Shown here piece by piece: positions 25,261-34,840 of a stretch of DNA of 64,000 nucleotides. The stretch covers positions 124,001 to 188,000 of the forward strand of contig JADJXI010000020.1 in NCBI GenBank assembly GCA_016715905.1. The letters are read 5' to 3'. The number at the start of each line of letters is the position of its first letter. The first letter of the stretch is position 1. A program made the position numbers and the translations under genes. The notes beneath the pieces are model-generated. The model was not told the DNA's origin and made no database searches. It saw only the letters and a list, made by a program, of their open reading frames with translations. This DNA is from Sphingobacteriaceae bacterium. GTDB lineage: Bacteria; Bacteroidota; Bacteroidia; B-17B0; Aurantibacillaceae.

Positions 25261-27989
25261 TTTATCGCTTCGGCTAATTTTTTCTTAGCTCCTTTACTTT
25301 TACGAATGTTGACAGCTACAACTTTATATTCCGGACAAAGCGCTTCGGAGTCGTGTTCATCCCCGGTAATGATGTTTAGCATTATTTCAGGAAAGTGAAA
25401 AGTAGTACTTAAAATACCCGGCTTAACTTCTGTTGTAACTTTTGCTTTAACATCCACTTTACCACGTTCTGATTCTACGCAAACTAAATCACCGGAATTA
25501 ATTAAGTGTTTTTGTGCATCATCAGGATGAATTAAAATTACATCTTCAGTTAAAATTTCCACATTGCCTGTTCTTCGTGTCATTGTTCCGCAGTTATAAT
25601 GTTCTAATTCTCTGTTCGTAGTGAGAATGTATGGGAAAGTTTTTCCATTCTTCTGAATTTCTCCACTTTCTTTCCAATCGAAATAATGAAATTTACCTTT
25701 TCCTCGTTTAAATGAATCAATGTGCAATATTTCAGTGTCACTTCCATCTTTTGCAACAGGCCACTGCTTACCATTATCTCCTAATTCTTCCCACTTTACA
25801 CCGGCAAAGAAAGGTACAATTTGTGAAATCTCTTCTAACATGGTATCGGGTTTATAAGCAGCTTGTTTGTAACCCATTCTGTTCATGATGTCTACAATAA
25901 TTTCTCCATCGCCTTTAGTGCCCGGTAAAGGGTCAACAGCTTTATTCACGCGTTGAATTCTTCTTTCGGCATTGGTATAAGTTCCACTTTTTTCAAGGAA
26001 AGTGGCTCCCGGTAAAATTACCGTAGCATACTTGGCGGTTTCTGTCATAAAAATTTCCTGAACAACCAGTAAATCTAAATTTTCCATGGCGGCAATTACT
26101 TTGTTGGTGTTAGGGTCGGTTTGCACAACGTCTTCACCCATTAACCAAAGTGCTTTTAATTTTCCGTCAATTGAAGCGTCGAACATTTCCGGAATTTTTA
26201 ATCCTTTCCCAACCGGAATTTTTGTATTGTAAAAATCAGAATACAGTTTATTTATTTCAGGGTCATAAGAATCTAAATAACCTGCACCCTGATGAGGCTG
26301 ACAGCCCATGTCGGCAGCTCCCTGTACGTTATTTTGCCCACGTAATGGATTTACACCAACACCTCTGCGACCAATATTCCCGGTAATCATAGCTAAATCT
26401 GAAATAAGCATTACGGTAAATGTACCCTGCGTGTGTTCAGTAACGCCTAATCCGTGAAAGGACATGGCATTAGGGGCTTTAGCATATGCTAACGCGGCAG
26501 TTCTCACCAAATTTCTATCTACGCCGGTAATTTTTTCCATTTCGGCGATATCTACTTTTAAAATTTGATTCTTGAAATCCTCATACCCTTCGGTTCTGTT
26601 TTCAATAAATTCTTTTGCTTCAGCTCCTTCACTTATGATGTAATATAACATCATATTTATCAATGCAACATTTGTACCAGGCTTTAGCTGTAAATGATAA
26701 GTAGCATATTTTGCCATTTCCGTTCTTCTTGGATCAATAACAATACTAGGCTTGCCTGACATGGCGAATTGTTTTAGTTTAGCTCCGGTAACCGGATGAG
26801 CATCGGTTGGATTTGCACCTATTACCATTATACAATCCGTATACTTAATATCTTCTACCGAATTGGTAGCGGCTCCGGTTCCGAATGCCTTTTGCATACC
26901 TAATGCAGTAGGCGAGTGACACACACGCGCGCAGCAATCTATATTATTGGTACCGATAACGGCACGAATGAACTTCTGCATCAGATAATTTTCTTCATTG
27001 GTACAACGAGCGGAAGAAATTCCGGCAATGGAATCGGGTCCGTATTGCGTTTTGATAGAAGTTAATTTATCTGCAATAAAGTCATAAGCTTCATCCCAGC
27101 TAACGGACTCCAACTTACCGTTTTTTCGAATTAATGGAGTTTTTATTCTATCAGGATGATTATAAAATGAGAATGCAAACCTTCCTTTTAAACAAGTATG
27201 TCCTTGATTTACTTCAGCAGTATAAGGTGCCTGAATGGATTTCACTTCGCCACTTACTACCGAAACTTCCAAATTACAACCCACACCACAATACGTACAC
27301 ACTGTTCTTACTTTTTCATCGGCAACTATAGCTTTGGATTCAAATACATCAGAAATAGCAGAAGTGGGACAGGCTTGCGCACAGGCACCACAACTCACAC
27401 ATTCAGACTCCATAAAACTTTGATCTAATCCTTTAATAATTTTAGAATCAAATCCCCGACCGGACATACTCAAAACAAATTGCCCCTGCACTTCATCGCA
27501 GGCACGCACACAGCGATAGCAATTAATGCATTTGGATAAATCGGAAGTCATGTAAGGATGACTTTTATCTTTTTTTCTATCCAAATGATTTTCTCCTTCC
27601 GGATAACGAACATCACGCACACCAACTCTGGCGGCAACGGTTTGTAATTCACAATTACCATTTACTTCGCAGGTTAAACAATCCAACGGATGATCGGTTA
27701 AAACCAATTCGATAATATTTTTACGCAGTTTTTCAATTTCTTTTGAATCCGGATAAATGTATTGACCCTCCATCACCGGCGTGTGGCATGAAGCCATGGC
27801 TTTGGATTTACCGTCTTTACTGAGCGCTACATCAACAGAGCACACGCGGCAAGAGCCGAATGGATCAAGATTTGGCGCATCACATAAAGTGGGCACTGCA
27901 TTTTTTCCTTTATACCTTTTGATAAAGGATAAAATAGTTTCCCCTTCTTTAATTTCAAATGGAGTATTATTGATATAAGCTACTTTCAT
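25257..27989 (-). CDS. fdhA: NAD-linked formate dehydrogenase, molybdenum-binding alpha subunit
   Basis: The 910-residue protein has a NuoG-like N-terminus: a [2Fe-2S] site (C36, C47, C50, C68), a His-Cys3 cluster (H100, C104, C107, C113) and two [4Fe-4S] sites (C154-C164 and C197-C207). The molybdopterin domain begins with a further cluster (C231, C234, C238, C266). In N-I-D-C-C-A-R-V-C-H-S-P, C357 sits where selenocysteine occurs in other formate dehydrogenases, so this is the cysteine form. It oxidises formate to CO2, passing electrons to the NuoEF-like beta subunit. Reversal (CO2 reduction) is possible but unproven. Confidence 0.94.
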   Translation of the reverse strand: MKVAYINNTPFEIKEGETILSFIKRYKGKNAVPTLCDAPNLDPFGSCRVCSVDVALSKDGKSKAMASCHTPVMEGQYIYPDSKEIEKLRKNIIELVLTDHPLDCLTCEVNGNCELQTVAARVGVRDVRYPEGENHLDRKKDKSHPYMTSDLSKCINCYRCVRACDEVQGQFVLSMSGRGFDSKIIKGLDQSFMESECVSCGACAQACPTSAISDVFESKAIVADEKVRTVCTYCGVGCNLEVSVVSGEVKSIQAPYTAEVNQGHTCLKGRFAFSFYNHPDRIKTPLIRKNGKLESVSWDEAYDFIADKLTSIKTQYGPDSIAGISSARCTNEENYLMQKFIRAVIGTNNIDCCARVCHSPTALGMQKAFGTGAATNSVEDIKYTDCIMVIGANPTDAHPVTGAKLKQFAMSGKPSIVIDPRRTEMAKYATYHLQLKPGTNVALINMMLYYIISEGAEAKEFIENRTEGYEDFKNQILKVDIAEMEKITGVDRNLVRTAALAYAKAPNAMSFHGLGVTEHTQGTFTVMLISDLAMITGNIGRRGVGVNPLRGQNNVQGAADMGCQPHQGAGYLDSYDPEINKLYSDFYNTKIPVGKGLKIPEMFDASIDGKLKALWLMGEDVVQTDPNTNKVIAAMENLDLLVVQEIFMTETAKYATVILPGATFLEKSGTYTNAERRIQRVNKAVDPLPGTKGDGEIIVDIMNRMGYKQAAYKPDTMLEEISQIVPFFAGVKWEELGDNGKQWPVAKDGSDTEILHIDSFKRGKGKFHYFDWKESGEIQKNGKTFPYILTTNRELEHYNCGTMTRRTGNVEILTEDVILIHPDDAQKHLINSGDLVCVESERGKVDVKAKVTTEVKPGILSTTFHFPEIMLNIITGDEHDSEALCPEYKVVAVNIRKSKGAKKKLAEAIK

Positions 27990-27994
27990 ATGAC

Positions 27995-29644
27995 TTAATT
28001 AAAATATTTTTTTAATTCTGAATTAAAATATTGCATGGCATTTCTAACGGGTAGCGGAATACCGCCACCATGCGCACAAAGTGATCCTTTTTCAAGGGTG
28101 GTTAGTAAATCATTAAACAATTCCTTTTCAATTTTGTATCCCTCGTTGATTGCTTTGCTGGCTAACTCATGTCCTCTTTTTGTCCCAAGACGACACGGAA
28201 AACATTTACCACAACTCTCGTAGGCTGCAAAATCAAAAAGATGTTTAATAAAATGCATGATCGGAAAATCTTTTGGGATACTTACTACGGAAGCATGACC
28301 AAGTAAAAATCCATTGGAAGAGAAAGATTCAAAATCAATGGTTAAATCATTGAATTTGGAAGAAGGAACAAGTCCACCTAATGGTCCTCCAATTTGTAAA
28401 GCTTTTACCGGAGATTTAAATCCGCCACCGCATTCTTTGATAACGGTTGACAGCGGTGTGCCCATATTTACTTCATAAATACCGGGTTTTTTAAAGAAAC
28501 TATCTAAGCTTACTAATTTAGTTCCTGAAGATTTTTCTGTTCCAATAGCTTTCCAAGCTGCTCCTCCGTTCTCAATGATAAAATGCAAAGCAGCTAAAGT
28601 TTCCACATTATTTACTGTGGTAGGTTTATTAAACAAACCTTGCTGAGCCGGGAAGGGAGGACGAACTCGGATTTCAGGTCTTTGTCCCTCAATAGAATTG
28701 ATTAAGGCTGTTTCTTCTCCGCAAATGTAAGAACCTTGGGCCTGAATAATTTTAAAATCAAAATTAAAGGAACTTCCTCTTATGTTTTTTCCAATTAGGC
28801 CTTTTTCTCTTATATCGTCAATGGCTTTTTGGGTAATTTGAATTGCTTCCGGATATTCGGCTCGGATATAAATTACACCGTAAGAAGCATGCGCCACATA
28901 ACCGGCAATAAGCATACCAAATAATACGGAGTGAGGTCTTTCTTCCAACAAATAACGATCGGAATAAGCGCCGGGATCTCCTTCATCGGCGTTACAAATA
29001 ATAAATTTCACCTCATTCTTTACATTTCTGCAAAACTCGAGTTTGGTTCCCATGGGAAAACCTGCTCCGCCTCGGCCGCGAACGTTAGATATTTTTATTT
29101 CATTTAAAATGCTGGCAGAATCGGTATTTAAGGCATTTACAAAGGGCTTGTAATAATCATCAATATTGGTAAACGCTTTGGTTAGAATTTCCTCACCTAT
29201 AGCTTTAACCTGATAATTGTCTTTTACCGGAGCTGTTTTTTTAGCATCAAATTTTATTTTTTTGATGGCTTCTCCCGAATAATTATTTCCCTTATAATGA
29301 AAAGCACTATTTTCGTGGCAGCGGCCCAGACAAGTCATGTGCCCAATTTCATCTGCTTTAAAAGTCTTTTTTAATTTTTTTATTACGGCATCCTGAGTGC
29401 CTGCACAAACGCAAGCGGTGCCATTGCACACGTACACTTTTTTATTTTTATTTTCCGGACGAAGAAAATCGTAGAAGGTGGAAGTGCCATAAGTGTTGGC
29501 AGTGCCAATTAGAAATTCCTGAGCCAGTTCTTCCAATTTTTTGGGATTTGGTGTGCCGCTTTTTTCGGCAAGTTTTCCGAGTTTATCAAATAAATTATTT
29601 TCTAAACCTTTTCTACCGGAAAGTTCACTTAGATTCTTTGACAT
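27995..29644 (-). CDS. fdhB: NAD-linked formate dehydrogenase beta subunit, NuoE-NuoF fusion
   Basis: The 549-residue protein fuses a thioredoxin-like [2Fe-2S] domain (C73, C78, C105, C109) to a NuoF-like part with the FMN/NADH region (N-V-R-G-R-G-G-A-G-F-P-M-G-T-K and N-A-D-E-G-D-P-G-A-Y-S-D-R), an SLBB segment and a C-terminal [4Fe-4S] site E-S-C-G-K-C-F-P-C-R-L-G-T. It carries electrons from the alpha subunit to NAD+. The extra cysteine in C-x4-C-V-C is unusual but neighbours the normal ligand. It leads the operon, five bases before fdhA. Confidence 0.93.
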   Translation of the reverse strand: MSKNLSELSGRKGLENNLFDKLGKLAEKSGTPNPKKLEELAQEFLIGTANTYGTSTFYDFLRPENKNKKVYVCNGTACVCAGTQDAVIKKLKKTFKADEIGHMTCLGRCHENSAFHYKGNNYSGEAIKKIKFDAKKTAPVKDNYQVKAIGEEILTKAFTNIDDYYKPFVNALNTDSASILNEIKISNVRGRGGAGFPMGTKLEFCRNVKNEVKFIICNADEGDPGAYSDRYLLEERPHSVLFGMLIAGYVAHASYGVIYIRAEYPEAIQITQKAIDDIREKGLIGKNIRGSSFNFDFKIIQAQGSYICGEETALINSIEGQRPEIRVRPPFPAQQGLFNKPTTVNNVETLAALHFIIENGGAAWKAIGTEKSSGTKLVSLDSFFKKPGIYEVNMGTPLSTVIKECGGGFKSPVKALQIGGPLGGLVPSSKFNDLTIDFESFSSNGFLLGHASVVSIPKDFPIMHFIKHLFDFAAYESCGKCFPCRLGTKRGHELASKAINEGYKIEKELFNDLLTTLEKGSLCAHGGGIPLPVRNAMQYFNSELKKYFN

Positions 29645-29649
29645 AGTTG

Positions 29650-29681
29650 CAAATTTAAGCTACTGAAAACTACTTTCAGTA
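29650..29681 (-). promoter_or_regulatory. fdh promoter -7 element with palindromic operator
   Basis: On the minus strand TAAATTTG (29650-29657) fits the -7 consensus and lies only five bases before the fdhB ATG, so the message may be leaderless. Just upstream is a perfect 8-base palindrome TACTGAAA/TTTCAGTA (29661-29681, 5-base spacer), which occupies the space between the -7 and -33 regions. No TTG is seen at -33. A regulator that binds this site probably controls formate dehydrogenase. Confidence 0.5.
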
Positions 29682-30022
29682 AGGGATTAAGGTACGGCTA
29701 TTTTTTGTGGATTCCAAATTTTGCAAAAGTGTGTATTGCCTATGAAAAAGTGGTTTTGAAATTACTTTTTGGGGCTTATTTAATCGGGCTTTAACAAATT
29801 AGGAACGAGCACATTTGGTTATTTAATCGATATGTTTAACTGTTGTAGATTGGGCGAAGGGTTTTTGGTAATCGGATTTTATTATTTTAAACCATAAAAG
29901 AAATAAAAGATCATAAAAGTGTTTTTGGTTTTTGAGTTATTAGTTACAAGTTTTTAGTTGTTGGAATTCCCGAATGTCAAGTTGAGCGCCTGCCTTCCGT
30001 AGAAATGGTAGTCGAAGCGTGG

Positions 30023-30045
30023 CACACTGAGCGTGTCGAAGTGTG
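30023..30045. repeat. REP-like stem-loop, copy 2
   Basis: Arms CACACT (30023-30028) and AGTGTG (30040-30045) enclose the core GAGCGTGTCGA, one base different from the core in sucB (12406-12416). Confidence 0.65.
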
Positions 30046-30489
30046 ATTCCCAGAACAAACCCAAACTTTTAACCACATAGTTTCATAGTTATTTTTTCGA
30101 GTTGAATTGTAAGATTAGATTTACATAGGAAAATTATTAAAATAATTTTAAGCATGCGAACTTTCCTACCGGAAATTAAATTGTTTTATATTCTAAACCG
30201 TAAAAGGAACAAAAGATCATAAAAGAGTTTTTGGTTGGAGGGTTTTTTGTTGTAGGAATTATAGATGTAAGATTTTTGTGTTTTCGTCAGCTTCATCATA
30301 GCGCTTGTTTATAAAATGTTCACAAAATCAAAAAAAAAAAAACGCTATTTGAACTTACATTGGGGTTTAATTTGTTCCCGGTACTTGGCCTCTTTGTACT
30401 GTTACTTTTTACACTCGGTTCTTATTGTAAAATTGACACTATTTGATTATATTAGCTTTACTGCGCATAAGTAGTGTAGTATAAACTAT

Positions 30490-31440
30490 ATGAGAAATAA
30501 AATTATAATAATTGTTTTTATAAGCGCGTTTAAAATAAATGCACAGGTGAATTTGGTACCGAACCCGAGTTTTGAGAGTTATACGTGTTGCCCAAACTCT
30601 ACTGGTCAGCTAAGTTGTACTGAAAATTGGGTTTGGGTTGGTGCATCTACCGATTATTATAATTCGTGTGCAATATCTGGAGGTGTTTCTGTTCCAAGCA
30701 ATATATATGGTTATCAGATAGCAATAGGTAATGCATATGTTGGAATGAATACTTTCATAATCGGAGAAACTGCCCCATTTACAATTCGAGAACCTATTGG
30801 TTCTCAGCTCATTTCTCCATTGCAAATTGGTCAAAAATACTTTTTATCATTTAAGGCTGTTTTAACATTGAATGATTTTGAAAGTTGTTGCGCCAGTAAT
30901 AAGTTAGGTGCTCTTTTGTCCACAATCCCTTTTTCCAATCAAAACCCAGCACCAGTTAATAATTTTGCACATGTTTATTCGAATTCGATAATCACCGACA
31001 CTTTAAATTGGACAACTATTAATGGATCATTTATTGCCGATTCAAATTACAATTTTATTTCAATAGGCAATTTTTATACTTCTATTAATACTCAAACTAT
31101 AGATTTTAAAAACAATTATCCTCAAACAACCGCTGCATACTATTATATTGATGATGTTAGACTTTCTACGGACTCATTATTCACAGTGCAAAGTTTGGCT
31201 AAAAAAGAAATTAATAAAAAAATTAGTGTTTGGCCAAATCCGTTCGATAATCTAATAAATATATCAAGTTCATTTCAGATTAAAGAGACTCAGATATTTA
31301 ATAGTGAAGGAATTCAACTAATTGAGAATAATACTCCAAAAAGTGTTTTAAACTTAAGTCATTTTAAGAGTGGAATATATACATTGATATTAAAGGACAA
31401 TAATCTAAATAAATATTATTATAAAATAATCAAATTATGA
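30490..31440 (+). CDS. Secreted T9SS-sorted protein
   Basis: The 316-residue protein has a signal peptide (M-R-N-K-I-I-I-I-V-F-I-S-A-F-K-I-N-A-Q), a start to the mature protein typical of Bacteroidota surface proteins (N-L-V-P-N-P-S-F-E-S-Y), a carbohydrate-binding-like beta-sandwich region (Y-Y-Y-I-D-D-V-R-L-S near residue 223) and a type A sorting domain (V-W-P-N-P-F-D-N-L-I, ending N-K-Y-Y-Y-K-I-I-K-L). It overlaps the next gene by 4 bases (ATGA), so the two are cotranscribed. Confidence 0.85.
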   Translation: MRNKIIIIVFISAFKINAQVNLVPNPSFESYTCCPNSTGQLSCTENWVWVGASTDYYNSCAISGGVSVPSNIYGYQIAIGNAYVGMNTFIIGETAPFTIREPIGSQLISPLQIGQKYFLSFKAVLTLNDFESCCASNKLGALLSTIPFSNQNPAPVNNFAHVYSNSIITDTLNWTTINGSFIADSNYNFISIGNFYTSINTQTIDFKNNYPQTTAAYYYIDDVRLSTDSLFTVQSLAKKEINKKISVWPNPFDNLINISSSFQIKETQIFNSEGIQLIENNTPKSVLNLSHFKSGIYTLILKDNNLNKYYYKIIKL

Positions 31441-34400
31441 AAAAACTAATCTTCTTCTGTTTTTGCATTTTAAAAACTTACAACTTTTATTCACAACTTC
31501 AATGGCAAAAAGGTGGTAATAATATTGCACCACCACCATTTCCACCGACAATAGGAAGTAATGCAACTTGGAATTCCCAAATAAAATTTATTACAGCGGG
31601 AATAGATAGAGCTATGTTTAATCCAAATGTTACCAATGTAATAAATGGACAGCCCGCAATACCTCGTAATGGCTTTTTGGGCGTTGGTAATCCTTTATTT
31701 TTCATGCCCCCTTCTTTCAGTGGAACAGGTCCTTTTAGCGTATTGCATTTAAATGGTGATAACAGCCCTATTAATGGCCCACAACAGGCTGGTTATCGAA
31801 ATTGGATGCACTATGGTATTGTGAGCACGCACAATAGAGATTTAATGTTTATGGGTCAACGTTCTAATGGTGCTTATGATGTTACCGATGCCGTTTTTGC
31901 CTGGGCAGATAATAATGTTCAAGATAATATGGTATTTACTTTCTTAACCGAAGGTGGTCCTGGCCCTGGAGATTTAACCGGTTCAGGTCCTAACGGTCGG
32001 GAAATTGTTCGTTATACGTCCGGCGGTAATATTGGTGTAGGTCCAAGATTTAACGGAGCCTTTGCACCACAAAGTACCCTTCACATGCATAGAGAAAATT
32101 CAGCAAATAATTTCCTACAAATCACAAATCAGGCAAGTCCTATAGCCGGTAATCCACTTACAAATGCACCTGGGCCAACTGCCGTAGGCGGACTTGATGG
32201 ACTTCGTTTAGGAATTGATGCTCCAAACAATGGATATTTGGTTAACACGGAAAACAGACCAATAATTTTTGGCACTAATAATGCAGAAAGAATGCGCGTA
32301 ATGAATATTACCAATTTAACTTTTCCATTTCCACTAAATCCCGGAGGACTAGCCGGTGATTTAACCAGAGTTTCTATTTCACATAATCCGGCAGCTCCTC
32401 TTACAAGACCTTTGGCAGCATTGCATATTGGTTATAATACCGGAAGTATTTTAGGCCCGGCAACCACAGATGGTTGGAGAAACTGGATGGACTGCGGTAT
32501 GTTGGTTACCAGAGAAACCGATAATGTGTACTTAGGATTAAAACCTGAACCGGGTGGATTTTTTGGACAAAACAGACAAGACGCTGTACTAGCTTGGGGT
32601 GATGATCTTTCCAATGTTCCGGGAAATGTTGGTCCTGATCGTTTCAGAATAATATTCACCACTTTTACCACCGCCACTTCACCAACCGTTATGACAAGTC
32701 AAAACGGTTTAGAGTTTGCAAGATTTACACCGGGCTTACTTAATAACAATACAGTAGCGCATCCAAAAATAGGAATCGGAGATTTTCAATCCATGGGTAA
32801 TTTAGACCCAAACAATACTGTAGAAATTAATACACCACTAGGCGCTGCACCATTAAGTTTAGGAGCGGGAGTAAATGCTCCTTTCATTCCCGGTTCATGG
32901 CCAGGTTCAACAGGAGCAAGTGGACTTCGCTTTAGAGATTTAACTAGCTTGAGTGTCGTTGTTCCTACAGTATCTTATGCACAGGCAACTATTAATCCAA
33001 CTAAAGTTCTTTCTGTAGATGGAAACGGAGATGTAGTATTGATCAATCCAGCCGCAACGGTTTTAACCAATAATGGAATATCAACCACATCAACGGGAAT
33101 TGTACAATTAGGAATAAATTGTCCAGAAACAAACACAGCAATAGTTTCTCAATTTCAATTGATAAACAACAGGCAGGTACCAATGAACAATAATAATTTT
33201 GTTTTCACAAACACCAATGGTTTATTTGCCGGACAGAATAATGTTGGAGTTGGTACGGGTTGTGTTCCCGGGAATAGACTTGAGGTTGATAGGAATACCG
33301 GGCTTGCATTTACTAGTGGATTGCGTTTAAGTCAGTTTGCCGTTGGTGCACCAACGGTAGCTGCCTTTCAAAACCGTATATTGAGCGTAGACGCATCCGG
33401 CGATGTTATTTTATCAACTGTTCCAACACCAACCGGGGGAGGAACTAGTATAGGAAATTATTGTAATCTTCCACAAAATCCCTTGGTAGGTTCAGATTAT
33501 GAAATCCCAACGGGAGGATTTAACTATCGCTTTACAGGGCAATCAATAATTGCACCAGGAGCACCTCAACAAGACATGGTTTCCATTGGGTATCCTTGCG
33601 CCGTACCATTACCTGTTTCAAAATTCAGTGTACTCGAACAACAGACTGTTGCAGTTGTTCCTTTTGAAAATTATGCCGGTCATTTCAAAAACAGTAATAT
33701 TCCAGACGCGTCTTCAGCTAATTTTATTACCGGTGGCGTGTTTGGCCAAGCTCGTGGTAATGTATCAGGCTTTATCGCATTTCCTCCTCCAGTTAATTCT
33801 GGCGGTGTTTTTCAAGCTTCTGGCGCTCTTGGTAATATTGGTGTATTTGGTAGAATTTCAGGAACAACAACTCCTCAGCTTTTTGCAAATAATGGCCCTT
33901 ATGCAATTGGCGGTTGTTTTATATCTGATTCGAATATGGTTGTTGGTGGGGGAATATTTACCACTATGAATTATGGAGTTTATTCATACGCAGATAATTC
34001 TAGTGCAAGTTCAAATTTCGGGGTATTTACAGAATCTCCAATAGGTCTAAATAATTCTGCTTTATTTGTAAGCGGAGATGCGTTTATTACAGGTTCAGAT
34101 AATTTTGCAAGTGATCAAATTTTAAAACAAAACATCACTCCACTTTCGAATGCTTTAACAACAATTAATCAGTTACAACCAAAATCATTTAATTATAATA
34201 ACAGTCTATATCCGCAAATGAATCTGGCATCTGGGCTTCAATTTGGATTAATTGCACAGCAAGTTCAAACTGTGCTTCCAAACATAGTTAACAGTACAAC
34301 TTATCCTCCCAAATCATTAAATGGCCAGAATTATCCGGCACAACAATATCTTACTCTCGAATATACACAACTAATCCCGATCCTAATTAAAGCTGTACAG

Positions 34401-34832
34401 GAGCTAAGTGCACAAAATCAATCTCAGGATTCTCTTATTCAAGTTCTTACTCAAAACATAAACGCCTGCTGCGAAAATCAGCAAGCCAAACAAACCGGTG
34501 TTAATGGTAATAATCAGCAAGCTCAAGAACAAATCCTTAATCAATTAAATGTTGACTTAAGCGATAAGGATGTAATTGTACTCAACCAAAACATCCCTAA
34601 TCCTTATGCAGAGCATACCATCATCACTTACAATGTTCCGGCACAATATGGTTTTGCTCAAATCATTTTTAAAACCATTGATGGTAAAATCATTAAAGCC
34701 GTGGATATTGAGAAAAAAGGCCGAGGTCAACTCAATGTATTTGCCGCAGATTTAACTAACGGTTTGTATATGTACACCTTAATTGTGGATGGCAAGGAAA
34801 TTGATACCAAGAAAATGGTGAAGCAGCAGTAA
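31437..34832 (+). CDS. Large T9SS surface protein with S74 chaperone (tail-fibre) domain
   Basis: The 1131-residue protein has a signal peptide, a long beta-rich stalk with two similar modules (Y-R-N-W-M-H-Y-G-I-V...D-A-V-F-A-W and W-R-N-W-M-D-C-G-M-L...D-A-V-L-A-W), then an S74 intramolecular chaperone domain (A-S-D-Q-I-L-K-Q-N-I, about residue 898, and F-G-L-I-A-Q-Q-V). A coiled-coil-like stretch and a type A sorting domain (N-I-P-N-P-Y-A-E-H...K-K-M-V-K-Q-Q) follow. S74 domains drive trimer folding of phage tail fibres and usually cleave themselves off. Having a T9SS tail downstream of it is notable. Confidence 0.88.
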   Translation: MKKLIFFCFCILKTYNFYSQLQWQKGGNNIAPPPFPPTIGSNATWNSQIKFITAGIDRAMFNPNVTNVINGQPAIPRNGFLGVGNPLFFMPPSFSGTGPFSVLHLNGDNSPINGPQQAGYRNWMHYGIVSTHNRDLMFMGQRSNGAYDVTDAVFAWADNNVQDNMVFTFLTEGGPGPGDLTGSGPNGREIVRYTSGGNIGVGPRFNGAFAPQSTLHMHRENSANNFLQITNQASPIAGNPLTNAPGPTAVGGLDGLRLGIDAPNNGYLVNTENRPIIFGTNNAERMRVMNITNLTFPFPLNPGGLAGDLTRVSISHNPAAPLTRPLAALHIGYNTGSILGPATTDGWRNWMDCGMLVTRETDNVYLGLKPEPGGFFGQNRQDAVLAWGDDLSNVPGNVGPDRFRIIFTTFTTATSPTVMTSQNGLEFARFTPGLLNNNTVAHPKIGIGDFQSMGNLDPNNTVEINTPLGAAPLSLGAGVNAPFIPGSWPGSTGASGLRFRDLTSLSVVVPTVSYAQATINPTKVLSVDGNGDVVLINPAATVLTNNGISTTSTGIVQLGINCPETNTAIVSQFQLINNRQVPMNNNNFVFTNTNGLFAGQNNVGVGTGCVPGNRLEVDRNTGLAFTSGLRLSQFAVGAPTVAAFQNRILSVDASGDVILSTVPTPTGGGTSIGNYCNLPQNPLVGSDYEIPTGGFNYRFTGQSIIAPGAPQQDMVSIGYPCAVPLPVSKFSVLEQQTVAVVPFENYAGHFKNSNIPDASSANFITGGVFGQARGNVSGFIAFPPPVNSGGVFQASGALGNIGVFGRISGTTTPQLFANNGPYAIGGCFISDSNMVVGGGIFTTMNYGVYSYADNSSASSNFGVFTESPIGLNNSALFVSGDAFITGSDNFASDQILKQNITPLSNALTTINQLQPKSFNYNNSLYPQMNLASGLQFGLIAQQVQTVLPNIVNSTTYPPKSLNGQNYPAQQYLTLEYTQLIPILIKAVQELSAQNQSQDSLIQVLTQNINACCENQQAKQTGVNGNNQQAQEQILNQLNVDLSDKDVIVLNQNIPNPYAEHTIITYNVPAQYGFAQIIFKTIDGKIIKAVDIEKKGRGQLNVFAADLTNGLYMYTLIVDGKEIDTKKMVKQQ

Positions 34833-34840
34833 GTTTTTTA

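Larger units (their letters stand above)
29645..30489. repeat. Gene-free stretch with modular repeat copy B
   Basis: These 845 bases hold the fdh promoter region at the left, then repeat modules in the order R2 (29888-29957), R3 (29961-30028), stem-loop (30023-30045), R1 (30070-30190) and a partial R2 (30190-30240). R2 and R3 are nearly identical to those at 10643-10781. From 30241 to 30489 I see only AT-rich sequence with a run of 12 A at about 30333-30345 and no gene. Confidence 0.8.

Noticed and set aside
31499..31705. Opposite-strand frames within the surface-protein genes (also 32129-32677, 46224-46943, 47730-48632)
   Set aside because: They mirror the composition of the real genes in another frame and have no start context or family resemblance.
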